Below are positions 1-9,133 of a DNA stretch of 64,000 bases, one piece after another. Origin of the DNA: Fervidicoccaceae archaeon (lineage in GTDB: Archaea > Thermoproteota > Thermoprotei_A > Sulfolobales > Fervidicoccaceae); assembly GCA_038734945.1 (NCBI GenBank), contig JAVYOA010000001.1:161647-225646 (forward strand), read 5' to 3'. The position numbers were made by a program, and so were the translations under genes. Position 1 is the first letter of the stretch, and every line of letters begins with the position of its first letter. The notes beneath the pieces are model-generated. The model was not told the DNA's origin. It searched no databases and worked only from the letters and a program-made list of their open reading frames with translations.

Positions 1-1
1 G

Positions 2-766
2 CTCAAGGCAAGCGAGAGCGAGCTAAGGGAGATAAGAGGTAAGGAAATCTCAGTTGTATTTCAGAACCCATCAAGCTCCCTGGATCCCCTCTATCCTGTA
101 GGGGAGCAGATAGCAGAGGTGTTCAGAGAGCATGGCTATGGAAAAAGCGAGGCCAAAAGCGAGGCAGTTGAGCTGCTGCGAAGCGTTGGAATACCAAACC
201 CAGAGAGATCCTACTTTTCCTATCCCCACCAGCTCTCCGGAGGTCAGAAACAGAGGGTAGCAATAGCTATAGCCATAGCGCTGAGGCCGAAGCTGCTGGT
301 TGCTGATGAACCTACAAGCGCTTTGGACGTATCCACACAGACACAGATAATTGACCTCCTCAACACACTTTCGCGGGAATATGGAACCTCCCTCCTCCTC
401 ATAACCCACGACATTGGAGTAGCCTATGATGCCTCCGATAGAATGGTTGTTATGTATGGGGGTAGGATCATGGAGATAGGAAGAACGGAAAAAATAGTGG
501 AATCACCGCTTCATCCATACACGAGCTATCTTCTTTCCTCCGTCCCAATTGGCAAAAATGTAAAAAGAATTTGGAAGAGGGAGAGAAGGGCTTTTTCCCA
601 ATCCTCGAATGGATTTTCGATGGAGGGATGCCCCTTCAGTCCAAGATGTCCCCTCCCAAGCGAAAGGTGCTCTCTCTCAGCCCCTCCGCTGAAGGAAATA
701 GACGGAAGGAGCGTCTACTGCTGGAAAGCAGAATCAGAGGTGATACTCAATGCATGGGGGCTCTAG
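2..766 (+). CDS. oppD: Oligopeptide ABC transporter ATP-binding protein (OppD-like), 5' partial
   Basis: The frame is already open at the window edge, so the N-terminus with Walker A lies outside. Visible parts are a Q-loop region (VFQNPSSSLDP), the ABC signature LSGGQKQR, Walker B with D-loop (LLVADEPTSALD) and the H-loop (THDIG). These are followed by the Cys-rich C-terminal extension (CPFSPRCPLPSERC) typical of oligopeptide/dipeptide importer ATPases. It should power peptide uptake at the inner face of the membrane, paired with the next gene, which it overlaps by 17 bp. The start and the permease genes must lie upstream. The exact substrate cannot be read from the sequence. Confidence 0.93.
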   Translation, partial: LKASESELREIRGKEISVVFQNPSSSLDPLYPVGEQIAEVFREHGYGKSEAKSEAVELLRSVGIPNPERSYFSYPHQLSGGQKQRVAIAIAIALRPKLLVADEPTSALDVSTQTQIIDLLNTLSREYGTSLLLITHDIGVAYDASDRMVVMYGGRIMEIGRTEKIVESPLHPYTSYLLSSVPIGKNVKRIWKRERRAFSQSSNGFSMEGCPFSPRCPLPSERCSLSAPPLKEIDGRSVYCWKAESEVILNAWGL

Positions 767-1706
767 CGCGGCTTCAGTAGCCAATCTGAAGAAAATCTAC
801 AGGCTCGGAAAAGGCTTCAGGAGGTCGGTGGAGATAAGGGCCATAGATGGAATAGACCTGAGCATAGAGAAAGGAGAAGTTCTGGGACTTCTCGGAGAGA
901 GCGGCTCCGGAAAAACAACATTGGGGAAGATTCTCGTTGGCATAGAAAGACCATCATCCGGGAAGGCCGAGCTATTCGGAGAGAACATCGAGGAATATCT
1001 GAAGAAAAACAGGAGAAATGTCCAGATGATATTCCAGAATCCAGATACTTCGCTGAACCCAAGAATGAGAATCGGAGAAATTTTGAGGGAGGCACTTGAG
1101 GCGGGAGGAAGGAGCGGCAGTGAGCAGGAGATCAGGGAGCTGCTCGATATGGTAGGACTGGATCCAAAGATTTCCAATTACTACCCATCGCACATATCTG
1201 GAGGGCAGAAGCAGAGAGTTGCAATAGCAAGAGCCCTTGCTGTAAAGCCAAGCTTCATAGTAGGAGACGAAATTGTCTCTGGTTTGGATGCCACAGTGAA
1301 GGTTCAAATCCTCTCATTAATACGGGAGCTTCAAGAAGTCCTTGGCTTCACCCTCCTTTTCATAAGCCACGATCTTCCCATAACGAGGGCCATTAGCAAC
1401 AGAGTCGCAGTCATGTATCTTGGAAAGATCGTGGAGATCCTCGATGCTGAGGAGCTAATTGAAAATCCCATGCACCCCTATACGAGGCACCTCCTCACAT
1501 CTCTCCCCTCAATCTATCTGAGGGGAACAGACCTAGATGGTAAGAAGCTCCGACTGAAGGAAACTCATTCCCCTCCCCCTATCTCAGGCTGCAAGCTTCA
1601 GACAATATGCCCGCTTGCTACTGAGAGATGCAGGAGGGAGGATCCTCCTCCTGTAATGGAGGAAAAGGGCCATGTCGTTTTTTGTCATATATACACAAAG
1701 AACTGA
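750..1706 (+). CDS. oppF: Oligopeptide ABC transporter ATP-binding protein (OppF-like)
   Basis: This 318-residue ATPase has Walker A GESGSGKTT near residue 49, Q-loop MIFQNPDTSLNP, signature ISGGQKQRVA, a Walker B region FIVGDEIVSGLD and H-loop ISHDL. The OppD/OppF C-terminal domain with spaced cysteines (CKLQTICPLATERC) follows. The Walker B/D-loop reads GDEIVSGLD rather than the usual ADEPTSALD, a mild divergence that keeps the catalytic Glu. The gene overlaps the upstream ATPase, so the two are probably co-transcribed and form a heterodimeric motor of a peptide importer. Confidence 0.93.
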   Translation: MHGGSSAASVANLKKIYRLGKGFRRSVEIRAIDGIDLSIEKGEVLGLLGESGSGKTTLGKILVGIERPSSGKAELFGENIEEYLKKNRRNVQMIFQNPDTSLNPRMRIGEILREALEAGGRSGSEQEIRELLDMVGLDPKISNYYPSHISGGQKQRVAIARALAVKPSFIVGDEIVSGLDATVKVQILSLIRELQEVLGFTLLFISHDLPITRAISNRVAVMYLGKIVEILDAEELIENPMHPYTRHLLTSLPSIYLRGTDLDGKKLRLKETHSPPPISGCKLQTICPLATERCRREDPPPVMEEKGHVVFCHIYTKN

Positions 1707-1722
1707 GAGAGGCGTGTAAAAA

Positions 1723-2994
1723 ATGAAAACAAACAAAATTGTCATAGATAATGTGAGAATATTCTCATCTGAGAGGATGAATCTAATAGAGAATGGAACA
1801 GTAGTTGTGGAAAATGGAAAGATAGTGGAAGCTGGAAGCAAGGGAAGCGTGGAGCTACCCCAAGATGCCCATCTCATAGATGGAAGAGGAAGGGTAGCCC
1901 TTCCTGGCCTAATCGATGCCCATCTCCACATAACTGGAATGAGGACAGGGGATAGCGTGAAGGAACCCCTCCTTACTCCAATGGGAGTGTTCTTTGCCAG
2001 GGGCGTGAAGGATCTGGAGAGGCTGATAAACGCAGGATTCACAACCATAGTGGATGCGGGTGGCATAGTTGCCCTTCACCTGAGAGAGGCCGTCAGCGAG
2101 GGAACAATTGTTGGACCTAGAATATTTGCTGCTGGCTTCTCCCTCTCCCCAACCTTTGGTCATGGAGACGTGCACTACATGCCTGTTGAATATGTTGATG
2201 CAAGGACCAGCAAGTTCATGAAGCCACTTAAGGGGCTAATATGTGATGGAGAAGCGGAATGCAGGAAGGCAGCCAGGTATGCGCTGAGAGAGGGAGCAGA
2301 TTTCATAAAGGTAATGGCTACAGGTGGTGTGCTATCTCAGAGAGACAGACCAGAGTACAGACAATTCACACTAGAGGAGCTCAAGGTAATAGTTGATGAA
2401 GCCAGAGCGGCGAAAAGATTCGTTCACGCTCATGCTCAGGGAAAGGAGGGAATAATTAATGCACTCAATGCTGGAGTCAAGGTGATTGCCCATGCCATAT
2501 ACATGGATGAGGAAGCTGCGGAGCTTGCAAAGGAGAAAGATGCTGTAGTAGTTCCAACGCTTGCCATAGTACACAAAATACTTGAAGTTGGAGCAAAGGC
2601 CGGTATACCTGAGTGGGGGCTCAGGAAATCAGAAGAAGTCTTCAAGGAGCACGTGGAGAATGCTAGAAAGGCAAGAAAGCTGGGTGTGAAGCTGGCAACA
2701 GGGACCGACTTCCTTGGAGGATTCTTCCCACACGGGGAAAACGCCCTCGAGCTGAAGCTGTTTGTTGAGAAGCTCGGCATGTCCCCAGCAGAGGCAATAA
2801 GAGCTTCAACGGAAGTCGCTTCTGAAGTGGCTGGAATGAAGGAGATCCTTGGAAAAATAGAGAAGGGAAAACTGGCCGATTTAGTGCTTGTCAGAGAGAA
2901 TCCTCTGCTCAGCATAGACTCCCTACTGAAAGCGGAGAACATAGAGCTAGTTATGAAGGGGGGAGAAATAGTAAAAAACTCCCTTCCTGAATAG
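1723..2994 (+). CDS. Amidohydrolase-family metal-dependent hydrolase (prolidase/imidazolonepropionase-like)
   Basis: This is a 423-residue amidohydrolase. It has a small N-terminal beta domain, a metal-binding HxH in DAHLHITG (His67/His69), a probable carboxylated Lys in FIKVMATGG, further His ligands in VHAHAQG and AHAIYMDEE, and the catalytic Asp in TGTDFLGG near residue 328. It resembles the subgroup that includes Xaa-Pro or Xaa-Arg dipeptidases. Its position 16 bp after a peptide-importer ATPase supports hydrolysis of imported dipeptides, but the substrate is inferred from context only. No signal peptide is seen, so it is probably cytoplasmic. Confidence 0.85.
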   Translation: MKTNKIVIDNVRIFSSERMNLIENGTVVVENGKIVEAGSKGSVELPQDAHLIDGRGRVALPGLIDAHLHITGMRTGDSVKEPLLTPMGVFFARGVKDLERLINAGFTTIVDAGGIVALHLREAVSEGTIVGPRIFAAGFSLSPTFGHGDVHYMPVEYVDARTSKFMKPLKGLICDGEAECRKAARYALREGADFIKVMATGGVLSQRDRPEYRQFTLEELKVIVDEARAAKRFVHAHAQGKEGIINALNAGVKVIAHAIYMDEEAAELAKEKDAVVVPTLAIVHKILEVGAKAGIPEWGLRKSEEVFKEHVENARKARKLGVKLATGTDFLGGFFPHGENALELKLFVEKLGMSPAEAIRASTEVASEVAGMKEILGKIEKGKLADLVLVRENPLLSIDSLLKAENIELVMKGGEIVKNSLPE

Positions 2995-2996
2995 CA

Positions 2997-4178
2997 TCAA
3001 GATCGCTTAACTTTTTCAGCCATCAAACCTGCTATTTTTTTGAGCTCCTCCAGATCACTTGTTGTGGGCTTCACATTTATCTTCACTCCTCCAATATACT
3101 CCAGTCCCAAGCTCCTGAGAGCTTCTTCAATTTCCTTGTCCGCCCCTGTCCCCCACAGATATGTTACAACAGATGCAGCATATTTCAGCGGAGGCCTGAG
3201 GAGCTTAGCAACATTCAGATACAGTGCTGCCATTGGATGAACATGGGCCTCCAGCGTCGATGAAGCCAGCACTATGCCTCTCGAATCAACAAAATCCGCT
3301 GCTACATCCCCGGGATCAGCAAGGGAAGCATCATGCATTGCCACCTCAACTCCCCTAGCCCTCAGTTCCGATGCTATTAGCTCAGCAGCACTCAAGGCAT
3401 GCCCCCACATAGATACAAACAAAACAGTAACCTTCTCTTTTGTTTTTCCCTCGCTCCAGTCTTTGTACAGCTGCATTATCTCGCCTGTCCTCCTGTATAT
3501 TGGACCATGCGAAGGAGCTATCATTTTTATATTCAATCCGGAGATCTTCTGCAGAGCCTTCAAAGCATTCGTCCTGAAGGGCATCATTATCTCACCCCAG
3601 TACCTCTTTGCGTGATAAAGGACGTCATCAACCTCATCGCTCCAGAGCCCATTAGCCAAATGCGCTCCAAAGAAGTCACATGGGAACAAAATTCCGCGTT
3701 CTTCCAGAAAAGTGAACATGGTCTCGGGCCAGTGGAGCATTGGAGCCTCGATGAACTTCAATGTGTATTTTCCCAGATTTATCCTGTCTCCATCCCTCAC
3801 AATAGCAATTCTCTCTTGCGGAATGTCGTAGAATAGCCTTACATACTTTGCTCCAAGTTGAGTAGTAACCAGCTTTATCTCCTTGCTCATGCTCAGCACT
3901 CTTGCAACTGCTCCAGCATGGTCAGGCTCAGCATGATTCATTACCAGATACTTTATTCTCTCTGGTTCGATGACCGATTTTATTCTGCTCTCCAGAACAT
4001 CCTCGAAGCCAGGATTAACCGTATCAATTACAGCAGCTCCCTCTTCTCCGACAACTAAGTAGGAATTATAAGATGTCCCCCTTGGGAGGCGAATGAGGGA
4101 ATCAAAGAGGGTTCTCGAGTAGTCCCTGGCTCCAATCCAGAAGACATTCCTATCTATTTCAACAGCTCTCAATAACAA
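2997..4178 (-). CDS. fprA: Flavodiiron protein (A-type flavoprotein, O2/NO reductase)
   Basis: The N-terminal metallo-beta-lactamase-like domain carries the diiron ligand motif HxExDH (NHAEPDHAG, residues about 81-89). Later ligands are seen in MLHWPE, PCDFFGAH and PSHGPIY. From about residue 250 a flavodoxin domain (VTVLFVSMWGHALSAAEL) should bind FMN. Length 393 is normal and no rubredoxin domain is fused. The family reduces O2 to water or NO to N2O in the cytoplasm of anaerobes. It is convergent with the amidohydrolase and apparently monocistronic. The FMN phosphate loop is degenerate compared with bacterial members (SMWGHAL). Confidence 0.93.
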   Translation of the reverse strand: MLLRAVEIDRNVFWIGARDYSRTLFDSLIRLPRGTSYNSYLVVGEEGAAVIDTVNPGFEDVLESRIKSVIEPERIKYLVMNHAEPDHAGAVARVLSMSKEIKLVTTQLGAKYVRLFYDIPQERIAIVRDGDRINLGKYTLKFIEAPMLHWPETMFTFLEERGILFPCDFFGAHLANGLWSDEVDDVLYHAKRYWGEIMMPFRTNALKALQKISGLNIKMIAPSHGPIYRRTGEIMQLYKDWSEGKTKEKVTVLFVSMWGHALSAAELIASELRARGVEVAMHDASLADPGDVAADFVDSRGIVLASSTLEAHVHPMAALYLNVAKLLRPPLKYAASVVTYLWGTGADKEIEEALRSLGLEYIGGVKINVKPTTSDLEELKKIAGLMAEKVKRS

Positions 4179-4263
4179 ATCAGGACACCAATATTACATG
4201 GGGAATTCCCCCATTTATTCATTGTCTTTATCAGCGACAATCGTTATTTTTGATTGAAAAAGA

Positions 4264-4272
4264 TTAAATATA
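4264..4272 (+). promoter_or_regulatory. Archaeal TATA box of the branched-chain amino acid transporter operon
   Basis: The AT-rich element TTAAATATA is preceded by a purine-rich BRE-like stretch (GAAAAAGA). It lies about 65 bp before the chosen start of the substrate-binding protein. A start of transcription about 25 bp downstream would leave a leader holding the AGGTGG ribosome-binding site at 4317-4322. Confidence 0.6.
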
Positions 4273-4330
4273 TGGTTTAGTTTACAGAACTATTGAATAT
4301 TCTAACCCACAAAAGTAGGTGGATTTTCTA

Positions 4331-5692
4331 ATGGGAGGTGGAAAAAGAACCCTATCTTCTGCAGCAGTAGCAACAATAGCAATAATAATCGTGATCCTTG
4401 CAGTAATCGGAATATACTTGGCCACAAGGGGAGGAGCGCCTACAACCACTACGGTTTCTCCAACAACAACTCCTCTAACAAACACGACAGCGCCTCCAAA
4501 GCAAATATACATAGGTCTCGTTGAGCCCCTAACAGGAAGCTATGCTGTCTTTGGTCAAGAGGCGCAGCAGGCTGCCCAGCTGATAGTTGACATAATAAAC
4601 AACGAGCTGGGCGGGATAAAATCCATGGGAGGAGCAAAGCTCGTACTTGTGACTGAGGATGCTGGAGGGACGCCTGAGAGTGCGAGGCTAGCAGCCCAGA
4701 AGCTCATATCAACGTACCATGTTCCCATAATGCTGGGCGCATATGTTTCCAGATTCACTTCTGCCATGGCAGCCGTGACCGAGCAGAACAAAGTCATACT
4801 AGTGACCGATGCTCTTGTGGACTCACTAACCCAGCAGGGATGGCAGTACATATTCAGAGTAGCTCCAAAGGCCAGCGCCCATGGTAAGGCAGCAGTGGAC
4901 TTTGTTCTAGATATGGCAAAGAAAACAAATACAACAATTAAGACAGCGGTAGTTCTCAACGAGGACTCTATTTTCGGAACAACTGTAGCTAATGGAGCAG
5001 TCCTGGAGCTCGTGTCAAACGGAATAGAGGTGGTTTCTCACATAACATATCCATATGACATTTCCGATGTAACTCCAATCATCAACCAAATCAAGCAGCT
5101 CAATGCAGACATTCTCATATCTGTTCCATATTTCAACGATGGGGTCCTTCTTGCCAAGGCCATTCAGGCAGCAGGCCTCAAGTTCGCCTTCATAGCGGGC
5201 GCCGGAGCATGTGGATACACAGATCCCGATTCGATAAAGGCAGCAGGAAACGCTGTGCTCTACTACACTAACACATACAGCTACAACCCCGCTCGCCCCA
5301 CTCAATGGAACCAGAAAGTTGTATCAATGTTCGAGCAGAGATATGGAAAGCTTCCAACAGAGGGGGCAGGAATAATCTTCTACTCTCTCCTGACAGTATA
5401 TGAAGCTCTCGAGAAGGCAGGAAAGATGTTTCCCAACGACCCCCTTAATCCAGACAATTTGAGAGCTGCATTCATGAGCCTTGACCTCAATGACACAAAC
5501 AGCATAGCAGCCCAGCTTTATCCATCTGGGCACATAAAGTTCTCTCCTGATGGAGATAACCTGTATCCGCAGACGGCAATTCTGCAGGTTCAGCTGGTCA
5601 GCGGCAATCTAACTCCAGTTGTTGTGTGGCCAGAGGCTCAGCCAGGATTCTCAGCAATCTTTCCAAGGCCTGGCTGGGCTCCATCCAAATGA
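4331..5692 (+). CDS. livJ: ABC transporter substrate-binding protein, branched-chain amino acid type (LivJ-like)
   Basis: A short basic N-terminus (MGGGKRTLSS) is followed by one hydrophobic segment, then a Thr/Pro-rich stalk and a type I periplasmic-binding fold (IGLVEPLTGSYAVFGQEAQQAAQL). This is the usual shape of crenarchaeal membrane-anchored binding proteins, possibly glycosylated on the Thr stalk. I place the start at ATG 4331 because AGGTGG (4317-4322) sits 8 nt upstream; a GTG at 4319 lies inside that Shine-Dalgarno sequence. It should capture amino acids or related solutes outside the cell for the four genes downstream. Confidence 0.92.
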   Translation: MGGGKRTLSSAAVATIAIIIVILAVIGIYLATRGGAPTTTTVSPTTTPLTNTTAPPKQIYIGLVEPLTGSYAVFGQEAQQAAQLIVDIINNELGGIKSMGGAKLVLVTEDAGGTPESARLAAQKLISTYHVPIMLGAYVSRFTSAMAAVTEQNKVILVTDALVDSLTQQGWQYIFRVAPKASAHGKAAVDFVLDMAKKTNTTIKTAVVLNEDSIFGTTVANGAVLELVSNGIEVVSHITYPYDISDVTPIINQIKQLNADILISVPYFNDGVLLAKAIQAAGLKFAFIAGAGACGYTDPDSIKAAGNAVLYYTNTYSYNPARPTQWNQKVVSMFEQRYGKLPTEGAGIIFYSLLTVYEALEKAGKMFPNDPLNPDNLRAAFMSLDLNDTNSIAAQLYPSGHIKFSPDGDNLYPQTAILQVQLVSGNLTPVVVWPEAQPGFSAIFPRPGWAPSK

Positions 5693-5711
5693 TTTTTTTA
5701 AAAAAATAAAA
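5692..5711 (+). terminator. Possible U-tract attenuating terminator after the binding protein
   Basis: A run of T residues followed by a run of A directly after the binding-protein stop could cause partial termination. That would make the binding protein more abundant than the permeases, a common arrangement in ABC importers. It is followed at once by a strong GGAGG site (5714-5718) for the first permease. Confidence 0.35.
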
Positions 5712-5727
5712 AAGGAGGCTCATCACA

Positions 5728-6597
5728 ATGATCTCCCCAACTCTAGTGCTGCAGAACACGGTAGACGGAATATTCCTAGGCCTCTTCTACTCCCTCGTTG
5801 CAATTGGGTTGGCGCTCATTTTCGGGGTAATGGACATAATAAACTTCGCTCATGGAGACCTCCTCATGCTAGCCGCATATTTTGCCTGGCTGGGCTCTGT
5901 CGACCTCTCAACCGATCCATCGATAACAGCTTTACTCCTAGTTCCCACATTCTTCATCCTTGGCATTGGGCTTTACTACGGCTTGATACAGCCGGTAATT
6001 GGCAAGGAACCCCTCATACAGATAGCTGTAACAGTTGGCTTTGGGCTCATATTGCAGAACATTGCATTGGCAACATTCAAGGCAGAACCAAAGGCGGTGC
6101 CTTACTCAATATTTAACTTCAGCTATTCAATTGGGCCTCTAACGCTCTATGCATCAAAGCTCTTCATAGCTGCAGTGAGCCTCGCAACTCTCTTGGCTCT
6201 TCACCTTTTTTTGAATAGGACACATCTTGGACTTGCCATGAGATCCATAGCAGATAACAGAGAGATAGCACAGCTGATGGGAATAAACGTGAAGAAACTC
6301 TATGCCCTCACGTTTGGACTGGGAACATCTCTCATAGCCCTCTCGGCCTCTCTCTGGATGACCTTTGGCCAGGTGCAACCATACCTGGGAACGTCTTTCA
6401 GCTTGATTTCCTGGGTAATAGTTGCTCTGGGAGGTCTAGGAGGGGTCGTAGGAGTGCTGTACTCAGGAATTATAGTAGGACTAGCCGAATCTTTAGGAGG
6501 GCTTTTGCTCACTCCCTCAGCCAGGATGGCAGTTGTCTATGTTGTCTTCTTCCTCGTCCTCTGGTTCAAGCCAAGAGGCCTGTTTGGAAGGAGGTAG
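5728..6597 (+). CDS. livH: Branched-chain amino acid ABC transporter permease (LivH-like)
   Basis: This 289-residue polytopic membrane protein matches LivH permeases. It opens with LQNTVDGIFLGLFYSLVAIGLALIFG and MDIINFAHGD and carries the cytoplasmic coupling region RSIADNREIAQLMGIN. The late hydrophobic block GGLGGVVGVLYSGIIVGLAES is also typical. GGAGG 9 nt before the ATG supports the start. With LivM it forms the translocation channel in the cytoplasmic membrane. Confidence 0.93.
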   Translation: MISPTLVLQNTVDGIFLGLFYSLVAIGLALIFGVMDIINFAHGDLLMLAAYFAWLGSVDLSTDPSITALLLVPTFFILGIGLYYGLIQPVIGKEPLIQIAVTVGFGLILQNIALATFKAEPKAVPYSIFNFSYSIGPLTLYASKLFIAAVSLATLLALHLFLNRTHLGLAMRSIADNREIAQLMGINVKKLYALTFGLGTSLIALSASLWMTFGQVQPYLGTSFSLISWVIVALGGLGGVVGVLYSGIIVGLAESLGGLLLTPSARMAVVYVVFFLVLWFKPRGLFGRR

Positions 6598-6602
6598 GAA
6601 GC

Positions 6603-7595
6603 ATGCATCTTAGGCTCCCCCTTCCAAAAAGCATTTTATTGGAGACAGCCCTCCTAGCTCTATTCCTAGCAGCTATATCAGCTCTTCTCATTGGTAATGC
6701 CTACTACACTCTACTCGCCGCAACAGTAGTTCTATTTTCCTCCATGGTGGTAGCATGGAACGTAATAGGAGGCTATGCTGGGCAGCTGGATCTGGGAGCA
6801 TATGCATACATGGGATTCGGAGGGATAATCACTGCTGAGCTATGGATAAAAACCGGCTTACCACCAATAATTGGAATCTTCGTAGGTGGTGCTGCCTCAT
6901 CCCTTCTCGCCGTATTGATAGGAATACCAACGTTCAGGTTTGGAATAAAGGAGGTATGGTATGCTCTCTTGACAGCAGCTCTGGTGGTAATATTCAACAA
7001 TATTGCCAGGCTTCTCATGGGTCCCTTTGACTACTATCTTCCGTCTGACAGCGGGCTGCTCTACCTGAAATTCAACAACTATGAGCTCATGTATGCAATA
7101 TCCTCGGCTTTCCTGCTAGCCGCCTTCCTCATAAACTTTCTAATAGAGAGGTCAAAGGTGGGCTACTATCTCAGGGCAATAAGGGAAGATGAGCTGGCCG
7201 CCGAGATGATTGGAATAGACACAAGAAGATACAAGCTCTATGCACTCATGATATATTCGTTCCTCCTTGGAACAATGGGCTATATATACATAGTCTTGGC
7301 TGCCAGCTTTTCCTATAGAATTTTCGACAGCAGCGCTTCTCTTAGCATAGCGATTATGGGGATCATTGGGGGACTGGGAAGCGTGGAGGGAGCAATAGCG
7401 TCATCCATGATCCTCAGATCCCTAGGAGAATACTTCAGAAGTAGCTTCGGCTCAACCTTTCCAGGACTGGATCTCCTTCTCTATGGAACGGTTCTCATAC
7501 TCATGGGAATATTCCAACCGGAGGGTCTGGTAAGTATGTTCAATCTAATTAAGAGGAAATTGGGTGTGATGACAAATGAGCGAGATCATCCTTGA
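6603..7595 (+). CDS. livM: Branched-chain amino acid ABC transporter permease (LivM-like)
   Basis: This 330-residue membrane protein has the LivM hallmarks: WNVIGGYAGQLDLGAYAYMGFGG, and the coupling segment LRAIREDELAAEMIGIDTRRYKL. It ends with IMGIIGGLGSVEGAI and FQPEGL. GGAGGT at the end of livH provides the ribosome-binding site 5 bp from the previous stop. Its last 20 bp overlap the ATPase gene, indicating tight translational coupling. Confidence 0.93.
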   Translation: MHLRLPLPKSILLETALLALFLAAISALLIGNAYYTLLAATVVLFSSMVVAWNVIGGYAGQLDLGAYAYMGFGGIITAELWIKTGLPPIIGIFVGGAASSLLAVLIGIPTFRFGIKEVWYALLTAALVVIFNNIARLLMGPFDYYLPSDSGLLYLKFNNYELMYAISSAFLLAAFLINFLIERSKVGYYLRAIREDELAAEMIGIDTRRYKLYALMIYSFLLGTMGYIYIVLAASFSYRIFDSSASLSIAIMGIIGGLGSVEGAIASSMILRSLGEYFRSSFGSTFPGLDLLLYGTVLILMGIFQPEGLVSMFNLIKRKLGVMTNERDHP

Positions 7596-8307
7596 AACTA
7601 GAAATCTAGTGAAGAGATTCGGAGGGATCACAGCTGTCAACAAGGTGAACTTCTTGGTGAAAAGAGGAGAAATAGTTGGGCTTATAGGCCCGAACGGAGC
7701 AGGAAAGACAACACTATTCAACTGCATCACCGGGACGCTCCGTCCAGATGGAGGGAGCATACTCTTTGAGGGAAGGAACATAGCAGGGCTCCTCTCCCAT
7801 AAAATAGCTAAGCTGGGAATAGCAAGGACCTGGCAAATTGTCAGACCATTCAGAAAGATGACTGTTCTAGATGCGATAACAGTTGGAGCGCTGCTGAGGC
7901 ATAATGACATAGAAGTAGCCAGGGAGAAAGCGAAGGAAAGCGCGCTATTCCTTGGACTGCCGGAGAGCATACTTGAGAGAAGGGGGGATGAAATAACTCT
8001 AATGCAGCACAAGCTGGTGGACATGGCGAGGGCCCTAGCAACAGAACCTAAGCTTCTACTTATAGACGAAGTTGGCTCTGGGCTCAGGCCTGGAGAGCTG
8101 AGCTCTATGATTGAAACAATTCAGAGAATTAACAGAGAGAAAAACATAACCCTTGTCGTTGTGGAGCACATAATGAGGCTTGTCATGAGCATTAGCAAGA
8201 GAATCGTTGTAATGCATGAGGGAAGAATCATAGCAGATGGAAAGCCAGAGGAGATCTCCAACGATCCCCAAGTTATTCAGGCCTATCTTGGAACAAAGCC
8301 TGTATAG
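7576..8307 (+). CDS. livG: Branched-chain amino acid ABC transporter ATP-binding protein (LivG-like)
   Basis: Walker A is GPNGAGKTT (residues about 36-44) and the Q-loop region is IARTWQIVRPF. Walker B reads LLLIDEVGSGLRP and the H-loop VVEHIM. The usual LSGGQ signature is replaced by EITLMQHKLVDMARAL, so the canonical Ser-Gly-Gly is not visible; if real, this subunit could contribute an asymmetric ATP site. Length 243 is slightly short for LivG, consistent with shortened loops. It pairs with the next gene. Confidence 0.9.
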   Translation: MSEIILETRNLVKRFGGITAVNKVNFLVKRGEIVGLIGPNGAGKTTLFNCITGTLRPDGGSILFEGRNIAGLLSHKIAKLGIARTWQIVRPFRKMTVLDAITVGALLRHNDIEVAREKAKESALFLGLPESILERRGDEITLMQHKLVDMARALATEPKLLLIDEVGSGLRPGELSSMIETIQRINREKNITLVVVEHIMRLVMSISKRIVVMHEGRIIADGKPEEISNDPQVIQAYLGTKPV

Positions 8308-8318
8308 AGAGTGAGAGA

Positions 8319-9035
8319 ATGAATGAGGGATTAGCGCTATCAAATGTTTCAGCAGGATATGGAGATTTCATCATACTACATTCAGTATCCATGGAAGTTC
8401 CTACTGGAAAGATAACCGTCTTGGTCGGTCCAAATGGGGCAGGAAAGACAACAACTCTCAAGACAATAATGGGCATCTCCCGACTCAGAGAAGGAAGCAT
8501 AACTTTCGATGGAAACGACATAACTAGGTTGCCAACACATAGGAGGGTTGAGCTTGGCATAACTCTGGTTCCCGAAGGAAGAGGGCTCTTCTCCTCTTTG
8601 ACCGTTAAGGAGAACCTCCTAATAGGTGCTTACACAAGGAGAGCTAGAGAGAAAATCCAGGACACAATGGAGATGGTCTTTTCTATATTTCCAAAGCTCA
8701 AAGAGAGGCTGGATCAGAGGGCTGGAACCCTGTCTGGAGGAGAGGCGCAGATGCTGGCTATAGCCAGAGGGCTAATGAGCATGCCAAGAGTCCTCCTGCT
8801 CGATGAACCTAGCCAGGGGCTTGCCCCCCTCATAGTCATGGAGCTTTTCCGGACAATAGCAAGACTTAACGAGGAGTTCAAGCTAACCATATTCCTTGTA
8901 GAGCAGCACGTTAAAGAATCTCTTGAACTTGCTGAAATGGCATATGTAATGGAGCAAGGCTCCATTGTAATGAGAGGGAAGGGAAGCGAGATCTTAGAGG
9001 ATCCCTCTCTTAGAAAGGCCTACCTTGTTTATTAA
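8319..9035 (+). CDS. livF: Branched-chain amino acid ABC transporter ATP-binding protein (LivF-like)
   Basis: This is a 238-residue ATPase with Walker A GPNGAGKTT, Q-loop region LVPEGRGLFSSLTVKENL typical of LivF, signature LSGGEAQMLA, Walker B LLLDEPSQGLAP and H-loop LVEQHV. Its signature is canonical, unlike its LivG partner. It is the last gene of the operon. An AT-rich spacer of about 100 bp separates it from the convergent carbamate kinase gene. Confidence 0.93.
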   Translation: MNEGLALSNVSAGYGDFIILHSVSMEVPTGKITVLVGPNGAGKTTTLKTIMGISRLREGSITFDGNDITRLPTHRRVELGITLVPEGRGLFSSLTVKENLLIGAYTRRAREKIQDTMEMVFSIFPKLKERLDQRAGTLSGGEAQMLAIARGLMSMPRVLLLDEPSQGLAPLIVMELFRTIARLNEEFKLTIFLVEQHVKESLELAEMAYVMEQGSIVMRGKGSEILEDPSLRKAYLVY

Positions 9036-9133
9036 TAGCAAAAACAACGCTCTAAACTTCTTGGAGCGATTTTTAAAAAATTAATAACAAACTGAGCTCT
9101 ATGCTTTTATATTGGAAAGAAGAAAATCACAGT

